A stretch of DNA of 36,219 bases from Elusimicrobiota bacterium (lineage in GTDB: Bacteria > Elusimicrobiota > Elusimicrobia > Elusimicrobiales > UBA9959): assembly GCA_003482905.1 (NCBI GenBank), contig DMXM01000028.1, positions 1 to 36,219 on the forward strand, written 5' to 3'. Made by a program: the position numbers and the translations under genes. Below the pieces are notes generated by a model that saw only the letters and a list, made by a program, of their open reading frames with translations, did not search any database and was not told where the DNA came from. Within the stretch, counting starts at the first letter, position 1. Each line of letters begins with the position of its first letter. Below are positions 24,572 to 32,446 of this stretch, piece by piece.

Positions 24572-26250
24572 GCCCCGGGGGCGCCGGACGGCGGCGCTGC
24601 GGGCGCGGCGTCGGCCGCCCCCGCTTCGCAGGCCGGGTGCAGCATGCGCGAGGGCTTGCCGAATTCGCTGAAAATAACCGCTATCTCGTCATAATCCAGC
24701 TCTTCGCGCTTCAGCAATTCGGCGGTAAAGCGCTCCACTATCTTCCAGTTCTCGGTCAGCAGCTTCTCCACCTCGGTCAGCTGTTCCCGCATAAGTTCCT
24801 GCGTTTCTTTCTCCAGCATATCGGTTATCACCGCGGAACGCTCGGACTTATGGATAGAAGAGTAATCGCCTATAAAACCGCTTTTGCCCATGCCCATACC
24901 CCAAACCATGCGGTGCGCCGTCCTGGCGGCGGTGGCGAAGTCGGAACCGACGCCGGAGGAGGTAACGCCGTATTTTATCTTCTCCGCCGCGTAGCCGCCG
25001 AGCGCGGCGCGCAGCCAGCCTATGTAGCTGTCCCTGTCCGGCACGTGCAGTTCCTCGGTGGGCATATGGTGCACCACGCCCAGGGCCCCGCCCCGGTGCA
25101 GGATTGAGGCCTTGAAAACGTCGTCGGTGGGGTGCGCCAGGTAGATGGTCACCAGGTGGCCGGCCTCGTGGCAGGCTATGCGCTCGCGCTCGCGCGGCGT
25201 CATGCTGAGCCGGTGGGCCACGCCCAGCTCTATACGCTCTATGGCGGCGCTGATATCTTTGTATGAGACCTGAAGCGAAGAGTTGCGCACGGCTATCAGG
25301 GCCGCCTCCTTTACAACGTTCTCAATGTCGGCCGGCGAGCTCCCCACGGCCTTGCGGGCGAGGCGCCCAAGGTCCATGGCGCGGTCGTAATTCACCTTGC
25401 CCAGATAGTAGGCGAAGAGCTTTGCGCGCTCGGCCAGGTTGGGCTTGTCCACAAAGATCTTGCGGTCGAAGCGGCCCGGGCGCAGCAGCGCCTCGTCCAG
25501 CAGGCCTTCCAGGGCGTTGGTGGCGCCGAACACTATGATATTGGCGTCGCTGCCGGAAAGGCCGTCCATCTCCACCAGCAGCTGGTTCTGGGTGCTGTTG
25601 GTCTCCGAGCCGCCGCCGAAAGCGTCGTAAAGGATGCGGCGCCGGCCTATCACCTCTATTTCGTCGATAAAAATGATGCAGGCGCCATAGGCCCTGGCGT
25701 AAGCCCTGGCCTGCTTGAACAGTTTGCGCACGCGGCTGGCCCCCACCCCCACAAAAACCTCCACAAATTCGGAACCCGACACGCTCAAAAAAGGCACGCC
25801 GGCCTCGGTGGCCACGGCCTTGGCCATAAGGGTCTTGCCGCAGCCCGGCGGGCCCACCAGCAGGGCGCCTTTAAGGATCTTGCCGCCTATGGCCTTCACG
25901 CGGGTGCGGTCTTTTATAAGCTGCACCACCTCCCAGGCCTCGCGCTTGGCCTCGTCCAGGCCCACGATGTCGGAGAAACGTATGTTCACCGCCCCGGCGT
26001 CCACCTTGGTCTTCTTAAGAGCGCTGAAGCCGCCGCTCTGCATAAGGTACAGAAAACCCACGAAGATAATGGTATTGAGCACCATCCACGGCATGCTGGC
26101 CACGTTCATGCTTATGATATACCGGCGGGTATTCTCCTCTACGCCGGCCAGGTACCAGATGGGGAAAATGACGGCGGCCACGGAGACGGCGGCTATGGCC
26201 AGCGCCAGCCAGTGGCGCTCAAGGAACATTTTAAGTTTGAACCAGAACAT
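24568..26250 (-). CDS. FtsH-like membrane AAA+ zinc protease with reduced periplasmic part
   Basis: The product is 560 residues, shorter than usual FtsH proteins (about 600-650). Two membrane segments (about 14-35 and 55-70) are separated by only some 20 residues, so the usual periplasmic domain of about 75 residues is missing. The AAA+ domain is complete: Walker A GPPGCGKT (133-140), pore loop FVGVGASRVR, Walker B IIFIDE, and second region of homology LLRPGRFDRK. The M41 protease has HEAGH (361-365) and the third zinc ligand in GSDFATA (about Asp437). It should degrade or dislocate membrane proteins. It follows the TadE-like gene by 25 bp in a pilin-type cluster, so it is more likely a dedicated factor for that apparatus than the housekeeping copy (inference). 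The C-terminal 30 residues are Ala/Pro-rich. Confidence 0.9.
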   Translation of the reverse strand: MFWFKLKMFLERHWLALAIAAVSVAAVIFPIWYLAGVEENTRRYIISMNVASMPWMVLNTIIFVGFLYLMQSGGFSALKKTKVDAGAVNIRFSDIVGLDEAKREAWEVVQLIKDRTRVKAIGGKILKGALLVGPPGCGKTLMAKAVATEAGVPFLSVSGSEFVEVFVGVGASRVRKLFKQARAYARAYGACIIFIDEIEVIGRRRILYDAFGGGSETNSTQNQLLVEMDGLSGSDANIIVFGATNALEGLLDEALLRPGRFDRKIFVDKPNLAERAKLFAYYLGKVNYDRAMDLGRLARKAVGSSPADIENVVKEAALIAVRNSSLQVSYKDISAAIERIELGVAHRLSMTPRERERIACHEAGHLVTIYLAHPTDDVFKASILHRGGALGVVHHMPTEELHVPDRDSYIGWLRAALGGYAAEKIKYGVTSSGVGSDFATAARTAHRMVWGMGMGKSGFIGDYSSIHKSERSAVITDMLEKETQELMREQLTEVEKLLTENWKIVERFTAELLKREELDYDEIAVIFSEFGKPSRMLHPACEAGAADAAPAAPPSGAPGA

Positions 26251-26275
26251 AGACGGTGGTCCTTTTTAAGGAGGT

Positions 26276-26860
26276 TTATTTCAGGCCGGGCAGTACGAAC
26301 TGGATGGGCCTGTCGCGGTTGGGCACGTACTTTATAACTTCCAGCTGTTTGCCGCCCTGGCACAGGTAATCGTGGCCGTTCATGCAGGCGGCCCCGTAGG
26401 GGGCGGTGCAGACGGCCTGTTTGGGGTATTTGCAGAGCATAGCTACGCCGGCGGGGTTGGTGATGACGGTGAGGGTGACCACGTTCCAGACCTGGGTGCG
26501 CACCACGTCCAGCTTCAGGTCCCTGAGGTTGAGGAACTTGGAGACCGCCGGGGTGTCGAAACCTATATAGCCGCGCACGTTCTTTTCTATATCCTTCTTC
26601 AGGGTCCCGTCGTCCCAGCCCACATGGTCGGCGCTCAGGTGGGATTCCAGCTGCCAGCGCCGGGCCGCGTAGTAGGAGGCTATCTCCAGCTTCTGCACCA
26701 GCACCAGCAGGGCGAAGATCTTGGCCGTCATGAATACGATGATGAGGAAAATTGGAAAAAGCAGCACCACCTCGGTCATGGCCTGGCCGGGCCGGCCGGC
26801 TTTCAGAGCCAAAGCGCAGCGGCGCAGGCGTCCGCATATGGTCTTTATAGCGGTCTTCAT
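26276..26860 (-). CDS. TadE-like pilus assembly protein
   Basis: The product is 194 residues. A basic N-terminus leads into GQAMTEVVLLFPIFLIIVF, the hydrophobic, Glu-containing segment typical of TadE/TadG pseudopilins (about residues 25-50). It continues through KLEIASYYAARRW into a soluble domain with four to five cysteines (LCKYPKQAVC, AACMNG, YLCQGG) that could form disulfides. TadE proteins are processed like pilins and help build Flp pili. It lies 7 bp after the TadG-like gene and 25 bp before the FtsH-like gene. No TadA ATPase or TadB/C platform is in the window, so those must be encoded elsewhere. Confidence 0.75.
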   Translation of the reverse strand: MKTAIKTICGRLRRCALALKAGRPGQAMTEVVLLFPIFLIIVFMTAKIFALLVLVQKLEIASYYAARRWQLESHLSADHVGWDDGTLKKDIEKNVRGYIGFDTPAVSKFLNLRDLKLDVVRTQVWNVVTLTVITNPAGVAMLCKYPKQAVCTAPYGAACMNGHDYLCQGGKQLEVIKYVPNRDRPIQFVLPGLK

Positions 26861-26867
26861 AGCGCGG

Positions 26868-28019
26868 TCACGGGTACAGCCTCGTCTGGTATTTGGGCGT
26901 GGGGTTGGGCCAGACGCAGTTGTTCCCGGATTTAAGCTGGGGACACTGCGTGGTGATCAGCGAATGCACGCAGGGCCTGCCCGTTTCCTTGCATTTGCCC
27001 AGCACGTTCAGGTCGACGTTAAAATAATTGGACGGCGCGTCCCAGCCCTGGTAAACGTCCAGGCCCTTGCCCAGCTTGTCCAGGGCGGCGTCGCTCACCG
27101 TGGCCAGCTGGAACAGGCCGGCGGGATTCATGGAGGTCATATCCATAGGCTCCTGGGGGTGGGCCAGGTCGTACGGCACCATGCCGGACTTGTACTTCTT
27201 GGCGTAGAACGTTATCTTCTGTATATAGTGCATGAAGAAATTGCCGTTCTTGGTGAGCTTGCTGCCGAAAAAGCCGCCGGTGCTGTAAAGCCCGTCGTTG
27301 CCGCAAAGGTCGGGATTGTTCACGCAGGCGGGCGTGTTGGCGTTGAGGTAATATGATTTGCGGAAAAAATTGAAGTTCTCCGTAAGGCGGTCGAAAACCG
27401 TCCACTGGGACTCCTCCACGGACCCCAGCAGCGAATATACCTGCGCGTAAAATTTGTAATAACCTATAGCCCCGCTCCACTCTATCATTATCTTTATGCC
27501 CTGGTCCCACGTGATCAGGTTGAACAGCTGCGTGGTAACCGCGGAGGTCGGGTTGGCGGCGAACTCCGCCCGCACCGGGTCGAATTCTATTTCCCACTTG
27601 GGCTTCGCGTCGAGGGGGGACGGCTGCTGGCCCTTCATATCGTTCTTGTATTTTGGGAAGGCCCCGGCCGCGTACAGCATGTCGTACGGGCAGATGTCTG
27701 GCGAGTTGCCGTCGGCCATGCTCAGGGGGTTTTCCGGGGGGCATTCGTAAGCCTCCTTGAAAATACGGTACGGGAAAGCCCCGTTGACGTAGGCCGTGCG
27801 GTTGAGCAGGTTGGTATAGTCGCCCATCTGGATGAAGGCGGCCGAGTCCACGGCGAATTGCTGGCGGATCTTTTCCCTGGAAACTTTGGTGGTCTCGAAA
27901 AGCAGGTAGACGAACAATAGCAGCGACGGGATCACCAGCAGCGACGGGATAAGGATCTGCCCGGCCCGCGCCGCGGGCCGCCGGAAGGATTCAATTTTTT
28001 CTCCCATCATCCTCTTCAT
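26868..28019 (-). CDS. TadG-like pilus-associated protein
   Basis: The product is 383 residues from the ATG at 28019; a GTG at 28064 would add 15 residues. After a basic start there is one membrane helix (ILIPSLLVIPSLLLFVYLLF, about residues 21-40), followed by the TadG-like VDSAAFIQMGDYTNLLNRTA stretch, where inner-membrane TadG proteins have a transition to the periplasmic part. The remaining 300 residues are aromatic-rich with several cysteine pairs (PACVNNPDLCG, CKETGRPC) and no recognised enzyme motif. It lies in the pilin cluster between the Flp-like pilin and TadE-like genes. Its extracytoplasmic part may be a minor pilin or tip domain. Confidence 0.65.
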   Translation of the reverse strand: MKRMMGEKIESFRRPAARAGQILIPSLLVIPSLLLFVYLLFETTKVSREKIRQQFAVDSAAFIQMGDYTNLLNRTAYVNGAFPYRIFKEAYECPPENPLSMADGNSPDICPYDMLYAAGAFPKYKNDMKGQQPSPLDAKPKWEIEFDPVRAEFAANPTSAVTTQLFNLITWDQGIKIMIEWSGAIGYYKFYAQVYSLLGSVEESQWTVFDRLTENFNFFRKSYYLNANTPACVNNPDLCGNDGLYSTGGFFGSKLTKNGNFFMHYIQKITFYAKKYKSGMVPYDLAHPQEPMDMTSMNPAGLFQLATVSDAALDKLGKGLDVYQGWDAPSNYFNVDLNVLGKCKETGRPCVHSLITTQCPQLKSGNNCVWPNPTPKYQTRLYP

Positions 28020-28069
28020 AAAAGAATAAATTCTCCGGCATTGCGCAGATTGTCTGCTATACACTTCCT

Positions 28070-28324
28070 TTATTTCGGCTGCCCCGCGCCTATTATCATC
28101 CCCACCAGCGTAAAGACGCCGCCGAGGATGCGCTTATGAAAAAGGACGGCCATCATGGCGGCCATGCCGGCCACCACGGCCAGCATCATCAGGTACTCCA
28201 CCGTGGTCTGGCCGGGCCTGCGCCGCAATGACGAGGCCCCCGGCATAAATAAGAAAGGGCAGGGGCCCAGCAGCGCTCCCCGCAGTTTTATCTCACCGAG
28301 AATTTCAGCCAGAAACTTTCTCAT
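28070..28324 (-). CDS. Flp-type (class III signal peptide) pilin-like protein
   Basis: The product is 84 residues. A long basic leader ends in RRRPGQTTVEYLMMLAVVAG, the G-Q-T-T-V-E-Y motif followed by a hydrophobic helix that defines Flp/class III pilins. Cleavage after the Gly by a prepilin peptidase would leave a mature form of about 46 residues that is mostly helix. The SD is strong (AAGGA). It is the first gene behind the promoter at 28342-28370, so it is likely the most abundant product of the cluster. Confidence 0.82.
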   Translation of the reverse strand: MRKFLAEILGEIKLRGALLGPCPFLFMPGASSLRRRPGQTTVEYLMMLAVVAGMAAMMAVLFHKRILGGVFTLVGMIIGAGQPK

Positions 28325-28341
28325 CCTTATCCTTACCGTAT

Positions 28342-28370
28342 GTTATACCAGCAAAAAACCGGCTATTCAA
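28342..28370 (-). promoter_or_regulatory. Promoter of the pilin cluster
   Basis: -35 TTGAAT (28365-28370), 17-bp spacer, -10 TATAAC (28342-28347) with TGG before it. It lies 18 bp upstream of the pilin start and just after the preceding operon's terminator. Confidence 0.78.
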
Positions 28371-28409
28371 GGCGTATATAGTATACACTCCGGTTGTTGC
28401 CGTATTATT

Positions 28410-28447
28410 AAAAGAGCGGCGGGCCTTTAAGACCAGCCGCTCCTCTT
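28410..28447 (-). terminator. Rho-independent terminator after the NarL-type regulator
   Basis: On the minus strand GAGCGGC (28436-28442) pairs with GCCGCTC (28414-28420), followed by four T and an A/T-rich tail. An outer AGAG/CTTT pairing extends the stem. Confidence 0.75.
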
Positions 28448-28465
28448 TCCGAGACCTGGCTTTAT

Positions 28466-29140
28466 TTAACGACCGTCTTCCGGGGAGATCAGGCCCTTCT
28501 CAATGGCCTTCACCACGGCTTCGGTGCGGTTGTTCACGCCCAGCTTCTGGAAGATGCTGTTAAGGTGGTTCTTTATCGTCTTAACGGAGCACTCCAGGGT
28601 GGCGGCAATTTCTTTGTTGCTGTTGCCCTTGCCCAGCAGGGACATCACCTTTATTTCGGTGGCGGTCAGCGAATCGGGGGCGCTGTCGTAGCCGGAGCTG
28701 CCCATCTGGCGCAGGCCCTGGATCAGCTTGCCCATGATGGGCTGGGGTATCATTACGCCCTCGCTGGTGAAGGTCTTAAGCGCGTGCACCAGCTCGCTGG
28801 CGGGGAGCATCTTGGAGAGGTAGCCGTTGGCGCCGGCCTGGATGGCCTCGGTCACGTGGGCCTCGTCCTCGTAGCTGGAAAGGATCAGCACGTTGGTATT
28901 GGGGCAGTCCTTGCGGATTATCCGCGTGGCGGACACGCCGTCCATCTGCGGGAGCTTTATGTCCATCAGGATGACGTCGGGCTTAAGCTTTTTGGCCATG
29001 GCCACCACTTCCGGCCCGTTGGAGGCCTCGCCCACTACGGTTATGCCCTTTTCGTCCTCAAGCAGGTCCTTGATGCCTTCCCTGAAGAGGGTCTGGTCGT
29101 CTGCTATGAGTACTGTAACGTTTTTTTTAGGAACGGCCAT
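28466..29140 (-). CDS. NarL/FixJ-family response regulator with LuxR-type HTH
   Basis: The product is 224 residues with a strong SD (AAGGAG). The receiver is complete: acidic pair Asp14/Asp15, phosphoacceptor Asp60 in VILMDIKLP, a Ser-Ser at the Thr position (LILSSYED) and Lys110. The C-terminal LuxR-type helix-turn-helix has LTATEIKVMSLLGKGNSNKE, then IAATLECSVKTIKNHLNSIF. It should act as a DNA-binding regulator after phosphorylation. It lies 29 bp after the receiver-kinase hybrid, which probably belongs to the same pathway. The operon ends in a terminator directly before the pilin cluster promoter, so the pilin genes are a plausible target (inference). Confidence 0.9.
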   Translation of the reverse strand: MAVPKKNVTVLIADDQTLFREGIKDLLEDEKGITVVGEASNGPEVVAMAKKLKPDVILMDIKLPQMDGVSATRIIRKDCPNTNVLILSSYEDEAHVTEAIQAGANGYLSKMLPASELVHALKTFTSEGVMIPQPIMGKLIQGLRQMGSSGYDSAPDSLTATEIKVMSLLGKGNSNKEIAATLECSVKTIKNHLNSIFQKLGVNNRTEAVVKAIEKGLISPEDGR

Positions 29141-29169
29141 GGTTTTGCTCCTTGTTGCCCGCTTTTATT

Positions 29170-30339
29170 TTAGTTGCCCTCGCCGTGAAGCTGCCCGTCT
29201 TTAGCGGCTTCGGCCGGGGGCGGTTCCTTGGCGAAAGGGATGGTGAACTTGAAAGCGGAGCCCTTGCCCACGCCCTCGCTCTCCACCAGTATCTTCCCCT
29301 CGTGGCTCTGCACGATCTCCTTGGAAATGGACAGGCCCAGTCCCAGGCGCCCGTGCGGGGACTTGCCGCCGGCCGGCTGGTAAAAACTCTGAAAAAGCTT
29401 GGGCAGCACTTCGGGGTCTATGCCCTCGCCGGTGTCCTTGACCGACACGCAGACGGAATCTTCCAGGGGACTCACGAAAACCGTTATTTTGCCGCCGCGC
29501 TGGGTGTGGCGGATGCCGTTCTCCAGCAGGTTCATCAGCACCTGGCTGATGCGGCGCTTGTCGGCGCAGACCATCCGGAGGCCGGGCGCTATCTGCGCGG
29601 TGACCTCTATGTTCTTCTGCTGGGCGCGGGCCTTGGGCCCCACTATCATCTCCTCCACCATCTTGTCCATTTCGAAATAATTCTTTTCGAGGCGGAATTT
29701 GCCCTGCTCGATGGAGGCCCAGTCCACCAGGTCGCCTATCAGGCGGGAGATCTGGGTGATGCTGGTGTTGATGAAATCCATCTTCTTCTTCTGGTCGTCG
29801 TTGGGCGTCAGCGTGGCGGCCAGCATCTCGAAGCTGATCTGCAGCGTCATCAGGGAATTGGACAGGTCGTGCGAGGCCATGGACATGAACTTGCTCTTCA
29901 TGCCGTTCAGGCGGTCGAGCTCCTCGTTGTTGTGCTTGAGCATGTCGATGAGGCGCTTGTTCTCCTGCTCCAGGTACAGCTTCTCCTCGGCCTTCTTGAT
30001 GGCGCGGCGCAGGTAGTTGAAATCGACGGGCTTGATGAGGAAGTCGTAGACCGATTCCTGGATGGCCTTCACCGCCGTGTCCAGGGAAGCGTGCGCGGTC
30101 ATCATCAGGATCTGGCTGTCGGTATTGAGCTTGCGGATGTCCTTGATGACCTCTATGCCGGTCTTGTCGGTCAAATTGAAGTCCATCAGGATCACGTGGA
30201 AGAAATCGGAAACGACCATCTTCATGGCCTCGGCGCCCGAGCCGGCTTCGAAAACCTTATAGCCCTCCATCTCCAGGAGGTCGCGCAGGGTTTCCCGCAG
30301 GTGGGCGTCGTCGTCGACTATTAAAATTTTGCTTTCCAT
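29170..30339 (-). CDS. Soluble receiver-histidine kinase hybrid
   Basis: The product is 389 residues. An N-terminal receiver (acidic pair Asp9-Asp10 followed by Asp11, phosphoacceptor Asp53 in VILMDFNL, Lys103) is joined by a coiled-coil linker of about 35 residues (EEKLYLEQENKRLIDMLKHN) to a HisKA domain with His157 in MASHDLSNSLMTL. The HATPase domain has an N box (QVLMNLLENGIRHT), G1 VKDTGEGI and G2 GRLGLGLSIS. There is no membrane segment or PAS domain, so the kinase is cytoplasmic and probably gated by phosphorylation of its own receiver, as a relay node rather than a primary sensor. It is encoded between a membrane kinase and a NarL-type regulator on the same strand. Confidence 0.9.
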   Translation of the reverse strand: MESKILIVDDDAHLRETLRDLLEMEGYKVFEAGSGAEAMKMVVSDFFHVILMDFNLTDKTGIEVIKDIRKLNTDSQILMMTAHASLDTAVKAIQESVYDFLIKPVDFNYLRRAIKKAEEKLYLEQENKRLIDMLKHNNEELDRLNGMKSKFMSMASHDLSNSLMTLQISFEMLAATLTPNDDQKKKMDFINTSITQISRLIGDLVDWASIEQGKFRLEKNYFEMDKMVEEMIVGPKARAQQKNIEVTAQIAPGLRMVCADKRRISQVLMNLLENGIRHTQRGGKITVFVSPLEDSVCVSVKDTGEGIDPEVLPKLFQSFYQPAGGKSPHGRLGLGLSISKEIVQSHEGKILVESEGVGKGSAFKFTIPFAKEPPPAEAAKDGQLHGEGN

Positions 30340-30371
30340 TGTGGATGGGCGCCGGCTACCCGCCAGCGTCC

Positions 30372-30401
30372 CTATAATTTATACTTATTTATAATGGTCA
30401 A
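30372..30401 (-). promoter_or_regulatory. Promoter before the receiver-kinase hybrid
   Basis: -35 TTGACC (30396-30401), 18-bp spacer, -10 TTATAG (30372-30377) in a very AT-rich stretch that stands out from its GC-rich surroundings. Confidence 0.55.
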
Positions 30402-30436
30402 TACAAGGGCAACCATGCCCGGGGGCGGGCCGGGCC

Positions 30437-32338
30437 TCACCGGGGAGCCGGCGGCGGGGGATTCTGCACTATCGGGATAAAGAACTTGAAGCAGGTGCCC
30501 TGGCCCACTACGCTGGTGACCTCCACGCGGCCCTTGTGGCGGTCGGCCACCTTCTTTACCACGGCCAGGCCCAGCCCCGTGCCGCGCGCCTTGGTGGTGA
30601 AGAACGGCGCGAAGATCTTTTCCGCGGTTTCCTTGGGCATGCCGCAGCCGGTATCCTCCACGTCTATGCGCACCGTGCCGGCGTCGGCCATCTCGCTCCT
30701 GACGTAGATCTTGCCGTGCTCCGGCATCACTTCTATGCCGTTCTTGATGAGGTTGCGCAGGGCCTGCGTCATTTCGTCCGCGTCGATGTTCACCGTCGGG
30801 TTTTCCGGGGAGAAATTCTTTATCATCTCTATATGCGCGGGCACCGGGTAGGACATCGTCAGGTCTTCCAGGTAGGAATTCAGGTGCACCAGCTTCGGGT
30901 TCAGTTCGCGCGTGCGGGCGAAGCCCAGAATCTCGTCTATGATGCCGTTGGCCTGACGGATCTCCGACTCTATAATGGCGATATGCTTGGTCACCTTGGG
31001 GTCCAGCGGATTGACGGCGGCGGAGGCGTTGACCTTGGTCTTTATGAAATAGATGGAGTTGTTTATGACGGCCAGCGGGTTGCGGATCTCGTGGCCCACC
31101 ACGGAGGCCATCTGCCCTATGGCGGCCAGCCGCTCTTTCTTGATCAGCTCGTCCTGCGCGGATTTCAGCTCGCGGGTGCGGGCTTCCACCCGGTTCTCCA
31201 GGCTGCGGTTAAGGCGCTCCAGCTCGGTCTTGGCCGACATGATCTCGGCGGTCTTGATCTTAAGCGACTCGCTCATCTGCATGAAGGTGTGCGCCAGCTC
31301 CCCGATCTCGTCGTTGGGCATGCTGAGGTCGGGCAGGTAGTCGAAGTCCCCCTCGCCCAGCTTTATGGCCGCCTCGCGCAGGGCCTGGATGGGCTGCGTG
31401 ATGACGAGCGAAACCGCGTAACCCAGGAACAGCACGAAAACGGTGACTATCAGCATCATGCGCCAGGTGCGCTTGAGCATGTCGTCCGAGGCCTGGTAGG
31501 CCACCGACACCGAGCGCTGTATGTAGATCACCCAGCCCAGTTCCGTCACTTCGGCGAAAGCGCCCAGCACCCGCTCGCCGGTGCTTTCCAGTATGATCTC
31601 GCCGCCGCCGGTCTTGGCGTCGTTCTGCAGCAGGATCTTAAGCACGTCGTCCGGCAATTTGGCGTCGGGCTTGTAAATTTCCTTGGAGTTGGAATGCGCT
31701 ATCAGGAAACCGTTGGAATCTATGACGGCGGCCTGCGTGTGGGTGGTTTCGGGGAAGCCGGTCTTGAGCAGGCTCGAGAGCGCGGTCAGGCTCATCTTGG
31801 CCAGCACCGCGCCCACCGGCTGGTTGGTCACGGGGTTCACTATCTGCACGCCCATGGTGATGGCCGGGTAGGACCCCATGTATTTTTCCAGCCCGCCCAC
31901 GAACTCGCCAGCGCGCATCACCTTGGTGAAAAGCGCGTCGTTGGAGAAGTCGCGCATCTTGCTTTCGTGCACAAAGCGCCCGAGGCGCACCGTCTCGCTG
32001 CCGGCGGCGTCGATGACGGAGATCTCCAGGAAGGCCGCGTGCAGCTGCATGATGTGGCTGACCAGCCCCTGCTGTTTGGCCGTGTCCATGGAGGAAAAAT
32101 CCTGCAGGTGCGCGGCGTCGAACAGCACGTTGCGGAAATTAATGATGTAGCTCGACACCGTGTCGGCGAAACCGACGGCCAGGGCCTCCTGGTCGCGCGA
32201 GATGGCGCGGTTAAGGGTGATCTGGCTGAGATTTACCAGGTAGTAGCCGACTATGCCGAGGGGGACCAGGGAGACGATGAGAAAGATTATGAGGAATTTG
32301 TAGAACAGCCTTCCGCGTTTCTTTGGAGCTTCGGTCAT
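30437..32338 (-). CDS. Membrane sensor histidine kinase (Cache-HAMP-HisKA-HATPase)
   Basis: The product is 633 residues. The first membrane helix (about 12-35) and second (about 293-313) enclose a periplasmic region of about 255 residues of the double-Cache type (IGSYPAI-like region at 155-165, AAVIDSNGFLIAHS at 203-216, LGWVIYIQRSV near the end). A HAMP domain follows (ITQPIQALREAAIKLGEGDF), then a coiled coil, HisKA with His416 in VVGHEIRNPLAVI, and HATPase motifs (ALRNLIKNGIEVM, VEDTGCGMP, GTGLGLAVVKKV). The C-terminus is proline-rich (PPPPAPR). It should sense a small ligand outside the inner membrane and phosphorylate a separate regulator; the hybrid and the NarL-type regulator downstream are the nearest candidates. 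Confidence 0.92.
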   Translation of the reverse strand: MTEAPKKRGRLFYKFLIIFLIVSLVPLGIVGYYLVNLSQITLNRAISRDQEALAVGFADTVSSYIINFRNVLFDAAHLQDFSSMDTAKQQGLVSHIMQLHAAFLEISVIDAAGSETVRLGRFVHESKMRDFSNDALFTKVMRAGEFVGGLEKYMGSYPAITMGVQIVNPVTNQPVGAVLAKMSLTALSSLLKTGFPETTHTQAAVIDSNGFLIAHSNSKEIYKPDAKLPDDVLKILLQNDAKTGGGEIILESTGERVLGAFAEVTELGWVIYIQRSVSVAYQASDDMLKRTWRMMLIVTVFVLFLGYAVSLVITQPIQALREAAIKLGEGDFDYLPDLSMPNDEIGELAHTFMQMSESLKIKTAEIMSAKTELERLNRSLENRVEARTRELKSAQDELIKKERLAAIGQMASVVGHEIRNPLAVINNSIYFIKTKVNASAAVNPLDPKVTKHIAIIESEIRQANGIIDEILGFARTRELNPKLVHLNSYLEDLTMSYPVPAHIEMIKNFSPENPTVNIDADEMTQALRNLIKNGIEVMPEHGKIYVRSEMADAGTVRIDVEDTGCGMPKETAEKIFAPFFTTKARGTGLGLAVVKKVADRHKGRVEVTSVVGQGTCFKFFIPIVQNPPPPAPR

Positions 32339-32349
32339 ATAAAAAGTCG

Positions 32350-32400
32350 GCCCTTCGCAACAGGATAAATATATTATCCCAGAACACTGTTACCAAAATG
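32350..32400 (-). promoter_or_regulatory. Putative promoter/operator before the Cache sensor kinase
   Basis: The minus strand shows an extended -10-like TGGGATAAT and a GGATAA-TATAT-TTATCC inverted repeat. No good -35 is visible at the right distance, so a regulator-dependent promoter is possible. Confidence 0.35.
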
Positions 32401-32411
32401 TGTCGCGCCTG

Positions 32412-32442
32412 AAAAAAAACGGCCGGCGTCAGCCGGCCGTTC
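32412..32442 (-). terminator. Strong Rho-independent terminator after the thioredoxin-like gene
   Basis: On the minus strand AACGGCCGGC and GCCGGCCGTT pair around a TGAC loop and are followed by eight T. It begins 5 bp after the stop codon. Confidence 0.92.
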
Positions 32443-32446
32443 CGCC

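Noticed and set aside
29152..30324. Open frame of 390 codons on the plus strand.
   Set aside because: Antisense shadow of the receiver-kinase hybrid.
30536..32368. Open frame of 610 codons on the plus strand.
   Set aside because: It lies antisense to a histidine kinase with all motifs intact and is His/Gln/Arg-rich noise.
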